Source: Macrobrachium rosenbergii
Lineage: Eukaryota; Arthropoda; Malacostraca; Decapoda; Palaemonidae
Length of the DNA: 64,000 nt
NCBI RefSeq assembly: GCF_040412425.1
Contig: NC_089762.1
Location: forward strand, 21,599,147-21,663,146
Direction of reading: 5' to 3'
Part shown: positions 11,133 through 21,758 of the stretch, piece by piece
Numbering within the stretch: the stretch's first letter is position 1
Layout: each line of letters opens with the position of its first letter
Program-made: the position numbers and the translations under genes
The notes under the pieces: generated by a model
Databases searched by the model: none
What the model saw: the letters and a program-made list of their open reading frames with translations, nothing else
What the model was told of the DNA's origin: nothing

Positions 11133-11938
11133 TCAAAAATACAAATACATTTTTTCACTGATACAAACCATTGCCTTAATTGCGACACTTCAATAGTCAA
11201 ATTGCCAGCCATTTACAAACTGATCAGAAAAATCATCTTCACTCTTTCAGAAGGTGAGAGGCATCTCAAATGGGGTAAAACTATCCCTTTCTTTCAACTA
11301 ACTTTAATTAATTTGCCTTCAAATTGATTCACCTTCATCAAATCAATGGGAATGAAGGACCTCCCTGCTAAGTAATTCAAGCTCTCATCAATCCAGACGA
11401 ACTAGAGGAAGATAAAGTACAGTTATGCTCTGGCCAAATTTCCTGAAAGACTTTTTCCTGTGGACTAGCCTATGTAAACTTACACACTTTTTATAGCAAA
11501 TGTTAAAAATCCAGTTATCCATTACTGGAGCTCTACAGAACTGGTGAAAAAGCAACACCAAATTAAATTCTCCAGATACTGTAAAATGGTCCCTAGCATA
11601 TAGTAGCTAGATAGAGTGAATGTTTGAAGATGGTAAGAAAGAGCAGGGAGGTGGTGATGCTAGTACAAAGAAATGTGAAAAACATGAGCATAGAAGGTCA
11701 AGTATACAGGAATAGTAGCAAAAGTTATCAGTAGTAACAGAAAGGGACAAAATTTAAAACAATGTTGAAGTCCCCTAAACATATTCTTATTTCACCAATG
11801 TCTTAAAGCCGACAATGGAGCTGAGAAATGAATTATGTACCTACTGAAAAATTCAGCCCAGTATATTTTTCTCTTCTAATCAGCCTTCAATATTGTGCTT
11901 CCATGCACATCTTCAAATCAGTGTTCTAATTAGTTGCC
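11133..11938. other. No gene recognised
   Basis: AT-rich interval between two mobile elements. No coding domain, RNA gene or repeat structure was seen. Confidence 0.5.
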
Positions 11939-11942
11939 TTAA

Positions 11943-14125
11943 CCCTTAAACGCCTACTGGACATATCATACGTCAACTAAAATTGTCTGTTGGGTGCCAA
12001 GTGGACGCACCGTGAAGTCGACTACAAAAATTTCAACCTTCGGTCAACTTTGACTCGACCGAAATGGTCGAAAAATGCAATTGTAAGCTAAAACTCTTAC
12101 ATTCTAGTAATATTCAATCATGTACCTTCATTTTGCAACAAATTGGAAGTCTCTAGCACAATATTTCGATTTATGGTGAATTTTGAAAAAAACTTTTTCT
12201 TACACCCGTGCAGGGTAACTTCGGCCGAAAATTTCAGAAATTCTTTCGTCATTTTGTCGTAAATTTTGCACTGTTCTATATTAGCCGTTACATAAAGTTT
12301 TATATATGATGTGCGCAATTTCATGCACAATACAACAGAAAATAACTCATGGTTGTAGCTTTTATCAGTTTTGAAATATTTTCAATTAAATCACGATAAC
12401 TGCCAAAATTTCAACCTTCGGTCAACTTTGACTCGACCGAAATGGTAAAAAGACGCAATTGTAAGCTAAAACTCTTACATTCTAGTAATATTCAATCATT
12501 TACCTTCATTTTGCAACCAATTGGAAGTCTCTAGCACAATATTTCGATTTATGGTGAATTTAAAAAAAAAACCTTTTTCCTTACGTCTGCGCCAGAAATT
12601 CTTTCGTCACGTTGTCGTAATGTTTGCACTGTTTTATATTAGTCGTTACATAAAGTTTTATATATGGAAATGTGCGCAATTTCATGTAGAATACAACAGA
12701 AAATAACTCATGGTTGTAGCTTTTATCAGTTTTGAAATATTTTCATATAAATCACGATAACTGCCAAAATTTCAAGCTTCGGTCAACTTTAACTCGACCG
12801 ATAAATGGTAAAAACGCAATTATAAGCTAAAACGCTTACATTCTAGTAATATTCAATCATGTACCTTCATTTTGCAACAAACTGGAAGTATCTAGCACAA
12901 TATTTCGATTTATGGTGAATTTCTGAAAAAAAAACTTTTTCCTTACGTCACCGCGCGGTAACTCGGCCGAACATCTCAGAAATTCTTTTGTCATGTTGTC
13001 GTAATGTTTGCATCGTTTTACATTAGTCGTTACATAAACTTTTATATATGAAAATGTGCGCAATTTCATGTAGAATACAACAGAAGATAGCTCATGGTTG
13101 TAGCTTTTATCAGTTTTGAAATATTTTCACATAAATCACAATAACTGCCAAAATTTCAACCTTCGGTCAACTTTAACTCAACCGAAATGGTCAAAAAATG
13201 CAATTGTAAGCTAAAACTCTTACATTCTAGTAATATTCAATCGTTTACCTTCATTTTGCAATAAATTGGAAGTCTCTAGCACAATATTTCGATTTATGGT
13301 GAATTTTTAAAAAAAAAAAAATTTTCCTTACGTCTGCGCGGTAACTCGGCCGAACATCTCAGAAATTCTTTCGTCTCGTTGTCGTAATATTTGCACCGTT
13401 TTATATTAGTCGTTACATAAAGTTTTATATATGAAAATGTGCGCAATTTCATGTACAATACAACAGAAAATAACTCATGGTTGTAGCTTTTATCAGTTTT
13501 GAAATATTTTCATATAAATCACGATAAATAGAAAAAATTCGACTTTCGGTCAACTTTAACTCAACCGAAATGGTCGAAAACTGCAATTGTAAGCTAAAAC
13601 ACTTACAGTCTAGTAATATTCAATCAATTAGCTTCATTTTGCAATAAATTGGAAGTCTCTAGCACAATATTTCGATTTATGGTGAATTTTTGAAAAAAAC
13701 ATTTTTTACGTCCAGCGTTACTTAATTCATGCATAATTTTGTGATAATATTTTCTCTGTGTTGCTTTGATTGTTTTACAATTTGTTATATACCAAAATCA
13801 TCGCAATTTAGTGTACAATACAACTAAAAAAATTAACTCATTAGCTTTAACCGTTGTGCTTACAGCGCGATTTGTATACAGTTATATGTTTTTTTTTTGC
13901 TGTCATATATTCCAATATTTATATATGATAATGATATTTTTTAATTTATGATGGTTGTATACTAAACTTCAGGCAATGACAAAAAAAAAGAGCCAAAAAT
14001 GAACTCTTAATCTTAAAAACTGTGATTTTTTGAAAAAAAACTTTTTTTCCGCTTCGGCACTAACTCACCGAACGCCGCCGGCATACAGGAGACGTTTTTG
14101 TAAATTGAGGCTCGGCGTTTAAGGG
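11943..14125 (+). mobile_element. PiggyBac-type non-autonomous element A with tandem core
   Basis: The left end is CCCTTAAACGCC and the right end is GGCGTTTAAGGG, with TTAA on each side (11939-11942 and 14126-14129). TTAA targets and CCC-starting ends are the signature of piggyBac-type transposition. Most of the 2.2 kb is a tandem array. The landmark TTTCAACC(TTCGGTCAAC) occurs at about 12031, 12409, 12770, 13154 and 13537, a spacing of about 361-384 bp. The last ~450 bp (13690-14125) is a different, non-repeated end region that recurs in copies B and C. Short minus frames such as 12857-13069 are only the repeat read in frame. There is no transposase. Confidence 0.8.
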
Positions 14126-14129
14126 TTAA

Positions 14130-14632
14130 CAAGCAGCAGCAGCTGCTTAAAAGAATCAGTTGGAGAATCTAGGAGGACATTTCCAGTAAAATAATTACTC
14201 TGTATTAAGGGGTTATATGAATTATTTAAAGTTCTACATGTGCCCTACAATGTACAAACTTCCTTTACATATTTAGAATTATCATTTAGGCAGTAGGCAT
14301 GAGGTGGTTCTTAAGTAATTACATCCATTGGGACTGACAAAGTTGGTAATGAGAACCAGTCTATCTCATTCAAGGAGGCTTCACTATGATGAAGAACTTT
14401 GCAGAATGATAAATATGTAAGTTCTCCAATTCACCAACAAACTTTTGTCTCTACAGAGTGATAAGACAGATATAGGGAGAATGCTGTGTCTTATGAGAAA
14501 ATTTGATACTGTCAAGGTCTACTGTACTTTAGATTGCGGTTTAAATCTCAAAATACACATCAGTGGGAGAAATCTTTGACTGGTTAGCGAAAGGTAATTC
14601 TTTCCTTACAACAATATTACTACAGTCAGTTT
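14130..14632. other. No gene recognised
   Basis: Unique-looking AT-rich spacer between element A and the MITE that hosts element B. Confidence 0.45.
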
Positions 14633-17161
14633 CGTTTCATCTAGATAACCAGAACATCACAATAACTTATGGTAATAAAAGGCATTTACGACGTCATAAG
14701 CACTGATAAACCATTTACCTATGCTGATAAGCCATTTACCGGCGCAAGAATTGCTTAACAACGCTGATAAACCGCCTACCAATGCTGATAAACCACCTAC
14801 CAATGCCGATAAACCACTTACCAGCACCGAAAATCAGGTTAATGACGTTGTTAGCCAAGTGTCTGACAACTGAAACGTTGTTAGCCAAGCGCCGTAAAAC
14901 CAAAACGCCATTAACCCTTAAACCCCGACTTGACGTATCGTAAGTCGACTAAAATTGTCTGTCGGGTGATGAGTGGACGTACCATACGTCGACTACAAAA
15001 AATTTCAACCTTTGGTCAACTTTGACTCAACCGAAATGGTCAAAAAACACAATTGTAAGCTAAAACTCTTACATTCTAGTAATATTCAATCATTTCCTTC
15101 ATTTTGCAACAAATTGGAAGTCTCTTAACACAATATTTCGATTTATGGTGAATTTTTTAAAAAACTTTTTCCTTACGTCCGCGTGGTAACTCGGCCGAAA
15201 ATTTCAGAAATTCTTTCGTCATTTTGTCGTAGTTTTTGCACCGTTTTATATTAGCCGTTACATAAAGTTTTATATATGAAAATGTGCGCAATTTCATGTA
15301 AAATACAACAATAAACAATCCATGGTTGTAGCTTTTATCAGTTTGGAAATATTTTCATATAAATCACGATAAGTGCCAAAATTTCAACCTTCGGTCAACT
15401 TTGACTCGACCGAAATGGTAAAAAAATGCAATTGTAAGCTAAAACTCTTACATTCTAGTAATATTCAATCATTTACCTTCATTTTGCAACAAATTGGAAG
15501 TCTCTAGCACAATATTTCGATTTATGGTGAATTTTTGAAAAAACTTTTCCTTTACGTCCGTGCGAGGTAACTCGGCCGAACATCTCAGAAATTCTTTCGT
15601 CACTTTGTCGTAATGTTTACACCGTTTTATATTAGTCATTACATAAAGTTTTACATATGAAAATGTGCACAATTTCATGTAGAATACAAGAGAAAATAAA
15701 TCATGGTTGTAGCTTTTATCAGTTTTGAAATATTTTCATATAAATCACGATAACTGCCAAAATTTCAACCTTCGGTCAACTTTAACTCGACCAAAATGGT
15801 AAAAAAAACGCAATTGTAAGCTAAAACTCTTACATTCTAGTAATATTCAATCATTTACCTTCATTTTGCAACAAATTGGAAGTCTCTAACACAACATTTC
15901 GATTTATGGTGAATTTTTGAAAAAAACTTTTTCCTTACGTCCGCGTGCGGTAACTCGGCCGAACATCTCAAAAATTCTTTCATCAATTTGTCGTAATGTT
16001 TGCACAGTTTTATATTAGTCATTACATAAAGTTTTATATATGAAAATGTGCACAATTTCATGTAGAATACAACAAAAAATAATTCATGGTTGTAGCTTTT
16101 ATCAGTTTGGAAATATTTTCATATAAATCACGATAAGTGCCAAAATTTCAACCTTCAGTCAACTTTGACTCAACCGAAATGGTCGAAAAACGCAATTGTA
16201 AGCTAAAACTCTTACATTCTACTAATATTCAATCATTTACCTTCATTTTGCAACAGATTGGAAGTCTCTGGCACAATATTTCGATTTATGGTGAATTTTT
16301 GAAAAAAAACTTTTTCCTTACGTCCGCGCGGTAACTCGGCCGAACATCTCAGAAATTCTTTCGTCACTTTGTCGTAATGTTTGCACCGTTTTATATTAGT
16401 CATTACATAAAGTTTTATATATGAAAATGTGTGCAATTTCATGTAGAATACAACAAAAAATAACTCATTGTTGTAGCTTTTATCAGTTATGAAATATTTT
16501 CATATAAATCACGATAAATAGAAAAAATTCTACCTTTGGTCAACTTTAACTCGACCGAAATGGTTGAAAACTGCAATTGTAAGCTAAAACACTTACAGTC
16601 TAATAATATTCAATCAATTACCTTCATTTTGAAACAAACGGGAAGTCTCTAGCACAATATTTCAATTTATGGTGAATTTTTGAAAAAAAACTTTTTTTTA
16701 CGTCCGCGCGTTACGAATTCATGCATCATTTTGTGATAATATTTTCTCTGTTGCTTTGATTGTTTTACAATTTGTTATATACCAAAATCATCGAAATTTA
16801 GTGTACAACACAAAGAAAAAAAATAACTCGTTAGCTTTAACCGTTTTGCTTACAGTGCGATTTGTATACAATTATATATGAAATTTTTTTTTTGCGCTGT
16901 CAAATATTTCAATATTTATATATGATAATATTTTTTTCATTTCTGATGGTTGCATACTAAACTCCAGGCAATGACAAAAAAAGGAGCCAAAATGAACTCT
17001 TAATCTTAAAAACTAAGCGTGCTGTGATTTTTTGAAAAAAAAAATTTTTTCCACTTCGGTGCTAACTCCCGAACGCCGCCGGCATACGACAGACACTTTT
17101 GTAAATAGAGGCTCGGCGTTTAGGGGTTAACCAATGCCGCTGATAAGCAGGGAGCTGCCTG
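14633..17161 (+). mobile_element. MITE of the CAGGCAGTC family, interrupted by element B
   Basis: The left end is CAGTCAGTTTCGTTTCATC and the right end is GCAGGGAGCTGCCTG, with TA at 14631-14632 and 17162-17163. The interior repeats AACCATTTACC/GATAAACCACC words. The sequence is split at TTAA by a 2.2 kb insertion (14915-17126). Removing that insertion restores AAACGCCATTAACCAATGCC, which lines up with the same phrase in the intact copy at 10856-11130. Confidence 0.75.
14915..17126 (+). mobile_element. PiggyBac-type non-autonomous element B with tandem core
   Basis: The ends CCCTTAAACCCCG and GGCGTTTAGGGG lie between TTAA copies at 14911-14914 and 17127-17130. The host MITE supplies an empty-site comparison, so the TTAA duplication is directly supported. 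The internal array has its TTTCAACC landmark at about 15003, 15382, 15763, 16146 and 16528 (steps of 379-383 bp). It then passes into the same unique right-end region as elements A and C. It is non-coding. Confidence 0.85.
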
Positions 17162-17360
17162 TATATACAAAGAACCCTCACACCTTCTTTTTTAGATCAT
17201 GAGCATGCTGATTTATATCGATTATATACTGTAACAAAACCATCACACGAACGATGAGCTTGTAGCAAAAAATCTACTCAACTCAAAAGCAAACTGACAA
17301 CTGACTTTATAACAAAAAGTCTACTCCAAAGTAAACTAACAACTGACTATACAATTATTA

Positions 17361-17724
17361 CAGTAAACCCCCCGTATTCGTAGGGGATGCATACCACACC
17401 CCCTGCGAATAGCTAAAATCCGCGAACACTTAAAACCCCTCTAAAAACAAGTAGAACTGCCTATTTTGATAGTTCAAAAACAAAAAAACCCTCTAAAAAT
17501 GCTTATACCTGAGTATTTTAATAGTTTTATCGCAAAAAGTGCATTTAGTTATGAAAATGATGTGAAAATAATGAAAATACAGTAATTAGTCAATATTTCT
17601 CAGTGAAAAATACCAAGAATCGGCGAATTTTCTGTGAATAATGTGTATATCTATGTTCCATAGAGAAATCTACGAATTGGTGTGTCCACGAATCATGAGA
17701 ACACGAATGCAGGGGGGTTTACTG
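17361..17724 (+). mobile_element. MITE with CAGTAAACCCCCC ends, TA target
   Basis: A 364 bp element with the left end CAGTAAACCCCCCGTATTCG and right end GGGGGGTTTACTG, flanked by TA at 17359-17360 and 17725-17726. It is non-coding. The interior words 'ctgcgaatagctaaa' and 'cgaatcatgagaacacgaat' recur in the copies at 19122-20867 and 51349-51466. The ends fit a pogo/Tigger-like non-autonomous family. Confidence 0.85.
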
Positions 17725-17778
17725 TATTTATCTCACTGTAGGTACACAAAAAGACATCTGGATATGTGAGTGCAAATA

Positions 17779-18120
17779 AGAGCTATTTTGATAGCGTAGC
17801 TGCTTGTTTCATCCTCAAGGAGTTACCCTTCCATGGTCTACCCGAGCTCTATGGTGACCAGAATAATATCAAAGAATTCTCTTTTAGCCTGGTCTCGTAG
17901 CCGGGTACTATTGTGTCGTAATGATAAACACTATAAAACATCATAGAGTACAGTATAATGGACTCAAAGATAAGAGGGCATTTTCCCTTATCTTCAGTGA
18001 AGCTGAACCCAGTTTTCTGTCAAAACCTGCAAGAAGAACTACTACTGTGTGTGAGTCTGCCATCTTGCTTACGAACGTACTGGTAAAGAACCAAGGAGTC
18101 ATTACTCTCTTTTCAAGTGA
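17779..18120 (+). repeat. E4 left inverted terminal repeat
   Basis: The phrases CTCAAGGAGTTACCC, CATGGTCTACC, AGAATTCTCTTTTAGCCTGG and ATAATGGACTCAAAGATAA appear in the same order in the reverse complement of 27080-27370. Its outermost bases are weaker, so the exact left edge is uncertain. Confidence 0.75.
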
Positions 18121-19121
18121 CAGGAAAGTTCATTGTAAGCCAGTGATCCTTATGTCAGCTTTTTATTCTCTGTTTTCACTAACGAGGATCACGGAAACAT
18201 CTAAAATCAAAAGTTGAGTGCTTATTTTTAAGCTCCAGTTAAAATTTTTAGTTTTAAACTGTGGAACGGGTAATTAATTTGTTTGAAAGCCGTAAACTGG
18301 AGTTTCTTGCTACTACATGGTCGGCACTTACTGATGATTGCAAATTGTAAAAAGCACAAATTGTTTTGAAGAATTTGTCATTCTATTTACAAGTTTTAAT
18401 TAAAGAAATGCTCCACAATTTATTATTAATTTAGATAATCCTTTAAGATAACGATCTCTACAATAGCCACGGCAGTAGGCCTAGCTTAATCTGATTCAGT
18501 GAGAATAATTTAGACTATGATAGATGATGTCTGTAGCCTATAACCTAGGATTACATATCCTTAAGGGTGAATTAAATAACCTGGATCAGGTAGTAGCCTA
18601 AATTAAGGTATGTAAGAACCTTCTAAGATGTATCCTGTTATGGGCATAGGCAGCATTCTAGTTTACACCAAGGACCCTAGGATTAGATAAACAAGCTACA
18701 GAGTTTTTCTTTTATATAGCCTGTATACTTAAGCATGATCTAAATAATCCAGGACTAGGCAGTACCTTATATTAAGCAAGGTGATAACTTTTTACGAAAC
18801 ATCCCATTATTGGACTAAATCGTTAGCCTATACCATGTAACCTAGGACTAAATGAAATAGTAACCTGTGTTGGATGAGATGGTAGCCTAGCTTTAAGGCT
18901 ACATACTAGGGTAATTGTGTTTTATGTAACCCATACCCTTAAGTGTGAATTAAATAATCAGGATTAGGCAGCAGCCTAGATTAGAGTAAGTGATACCATA
19001 GCTATAAGGTTACACATTAATAAGTCACTGTTTTATATAGTAGACCAAACTGCCTAGGATTGGATATAAACAAAAACCAGAGTTAGACAAAAATAGTAGC
19101 GCCTAACTATAAGGTTACACA

Positions 19122-20867
19122 CAGTAAACTCCCAGTATTCGCAAGGGATATGTACCACACCCGCCCGAGAATAGCTAAACCTGCGAATACTTAGGACCCT
19201 TCTAAAAACACTTAGAACTGCCTTTTTTGATAGTTCAAACACACAAAAAAACTAAAAATGCTTATACAGGTATTATCCCAATTATAATGGGGTTAGGTTC
19301 CAAAAAAACCCATCATTTGTTGGAAAAACATATCTTGAATATAGCCTAGCCTACACTATAAAGTATACTCTGTACATACACGGTATAGTAACTATTAATA
19401 TCAGCTAATTCTGGAGGTTCATGCAGAGTGACTCATGATAATTCAATACAAAGAGAAATTGAACAACAAACAAGAATTAGCTTAGACTACACTATGGTAT
19501 ATCGTATACATATACGGTAGCCTAGCCTACATTATACTGTACTCTATATTCACATATCATATTATACAAACGTCAACATAACGAATATGCATCTTTTCCA
19601 TGGATCTTTTAAAATGTTATGCCTTAATTCACTGTATCCAATAATATTGTATATATTCTTATATTGTTTTTGTATTATAAATTGCGATCATAGCAATCAA
19701 TGTTTTTGTTTGGAAATCGATTATGCGGTAAGTTTATTTCGCTTTATTTAACTCAATTCAGAGCACTTTTCTAGTTTTTAGTTAGTGTAAATGAATCTCT
19801 AGATACTTTATTTATATGGGGCAAGGTTATTTTTCATTATATGAAGTGTTTTTAAGTCGAAATATAACTTAAATACGTCTCACTGTGAAACTAACTTAGC
19901 TGTTTTTTTCATTAATAGATGATGTTGGCCATTTGGGGGCGTTTGTTTTGCGTAAAAAAATCAAGATTCCGTTCACTATTTTCACTCGATTTCATCATAA
20001 TATGACCTTTACGTATTTATCATTTATCGGCATAAAAATAGCAGTAATGTGTTCTTCCATGCCCAGTAGATTTGATTACAATATTTTCTCTCCAATTTTA
20101 ATTACAGTCGAGAATCATCCATGTTGCAGGTGCACGATAATTTATGGTCATTAGCAGCTTGAACATTGTTTTCTCAGCTTCAGCTACAACTTGCAGTTTA
20201 AATTTAGCAGTATATTTCCTTGCCGATCTTTTATCCATACCGAAGGATGTAATGTAAAATTATCAGTCCTATTCTACTTAACTTCATTATAACTATGGTA
20301 ATTGTGTATTACCGTACGATGGTTGAAATATAAGCAAAACGGCTGTTGTTATCTGATTTGGTGATAAGCAAAACAATTTTGCAATTGGTTGTTTATGGCT
20401 GTACGCATTTACGCAAGAGTATAACGTTACTAACAATACTTTTATCATTCTCTTTTACTTTTTGAACTAGGAGATGGGATAAAGAGATGCAGGAAAAGAA
20501 TTTGGTCTATTGTAATTTGGTCCCTCTCACTGCCTGATTGTACGCTGCTGCCTGCATCCGTGCGAAAATTAAAAAATTTTATAAACATTGTTGTATCGGT
20601 GTTAATTGCTTGCCCAATTGCAAAATCGAATTATCGTAAGGCGAATTACCGTAACTCAAGCACTACCTGAGTATTTTAATTTTATCACAAAAAGTGCTTT
20701 TTGTCATGAAAATGAGATGAAAATACAGTAATCAGTGAATATTTCTCAGTGAAATATACTGTGAATGGGCGAATTTTCAGAGAATAATGCATATATACGT
20801 TCCATAGAGAAATCCACAAATAGGTGAGTCTGTGAATCGTGAGACCGCGAATACGGGGGGTTTATTG
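19122..20867 (+). mobile_element. MITE (CAGTAAAC ends) interrupted by a second element
   Basis: The left part begins CAGTAAACTCCCAGTATTCG and the right part ends GCGAATACGGGGGGTTTATTG before TA. Both parts match the intact copy at 17361-17724. The copy is split after CTTATA at 19266, and its own sequence resumes with CCTGAGTATTTTAAT at about 20666, exactly where the intact copy reads CTTATACCTGAGTATTTTAA. Confidence 0.8.
19267..20663. mobile_element. 1.4 kb insertion inside the MITE at a TA site
   Basis: The segment starts CAGGTATTATCCCAATTATA and ends near CGTAACTCAAGCAC, followed by TA. The surrounding MITE gives the empty site, so the limits are good to a few bases. The outer 7-8 bases are only loosely inverted (CAGGTATT against CAGGTAGT if the right side is extended). 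The short frame at 19933-20154 has no recognisable domain. It is probably another TA-targeting non-autonomous element, but its class is not proven. Confidence 0.65.
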
Positions 20868-21729
20868 TATTAGTAAGTTTCTGTTTTTATATAGCCTATA
20901 CATTTAAGATGATCTATAATAATCTGGATTAGGCAAGACCCTATACTAGGCTAAGAAAGAACAAATAAGCTTAGGATTATATATAAAGAATATTCTAGGC
21001 TCAATAAAATAACCTAGTTTTTACGACTCGGTAGCCTACTTGTAAGGCTACATACTAGTAGGGTCTTGTGTAGTCTATATCCTTAAAGGTGATATAAACC
21101 TAGAACAAACAGTAGCCTAACCAGATTAAGTTTGAACCCCTTTTTAAAGGAATATCCTGCTATTAGCCTAAAAACAGCAGTGGCTGAGCATCAGACAAAT
21201 GGGAAAAAATCCTGCCTCACGCCCAGCAGACACTGGTAGTCTCGGCCACATAAAATAGAAAACCAGATTATAAGAGGGTTATTTTCTGTTTAGTTTATAT
21301 CCTTAAGTTTTAAACAAGCCTAGAATAGGTAGTGGCCTAGAACAGGTTAAGCAAGAACCATCTAAGAAATCCTCTATTCTTAGCTTAACATAGACTATAC
21401 TAGAAGCATTAAACTCAGCCATATAAACCAGTAGCTTGGGTTAGATACACAAATTACTTCAAAGCAGGTAGTTTGAATGGCATGACAATTAGAATTACAA
21501 TTTAACACAGCCATTGCAAAAGGACAAACTGTGTACAAGTAATACAGCCATAGACAGGTGTGACTAACCTAAACCTTAGAAAGTTTCTAAGTTAACATAC
21601 ATATTTAATAAAATATATTACAACTACACACTTGTAATCAAGTTATTAATCTTTAATATGGAAACTATATGAAGAACTACAGAAGTGTCCTTCATTAAAA
21701 ACAATTAATACTAACTAGCTTCTAATAAC

Positions 21730-21758
21730 TTGTTTTATATCACTACAGGGCTGCCATT
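21730..21758 (+). other. Possible 3' splice site before E4 gag
   Basis: A pyrimidine-rich run ending TTTTATATCACTACAG, followed by GGCTGCC, lies 8-10 bases before the gag ATG at 21759. With more than 3 kb of non-coding leader between the ITR and gag, splicing of the leader is a reasonable idea, but no donor was pinned down. Confidence 0.3.

Larger units (their letters stand above)
18440..21460 (+). repeat. Degenerate ~170-220 bp tandem array in E4 leader
   Basis: A phrase of the type CCTTAAGGGTGAATTAAATA followed by GGATTAGGCAGTAGCCTA recurs near 18562, 18730, 18937, 20903, 21080 and 21302. If the 1.75 kb MITE insertion at 19122-20867 is removed, the spacing is about 170-220 bp throughout. 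The GCCTAG/CCTAGG words give the region an unusual look. No ORF is present. The array lies between the left ITR and the first gag codon. Confidence 0.6.

Noticed and set aside
12857..13069. Repeated small minus-strand ORFs (also 15469-15678, 15861-16061, 16233-16442, 41225-41434) that look like a gene family
   Set aside because: They are the same phase of the ~380 bp tandem unit, with many frame differences between units and no domain. They are by-products of the array.
17361..17724. CRISPR-like or phage attachment interpretation of the short inverted ends and repeats
   Set aside because: There is no regular repeat-spacer array, and the context is eukaryotic with TA-flanked transposon ends.
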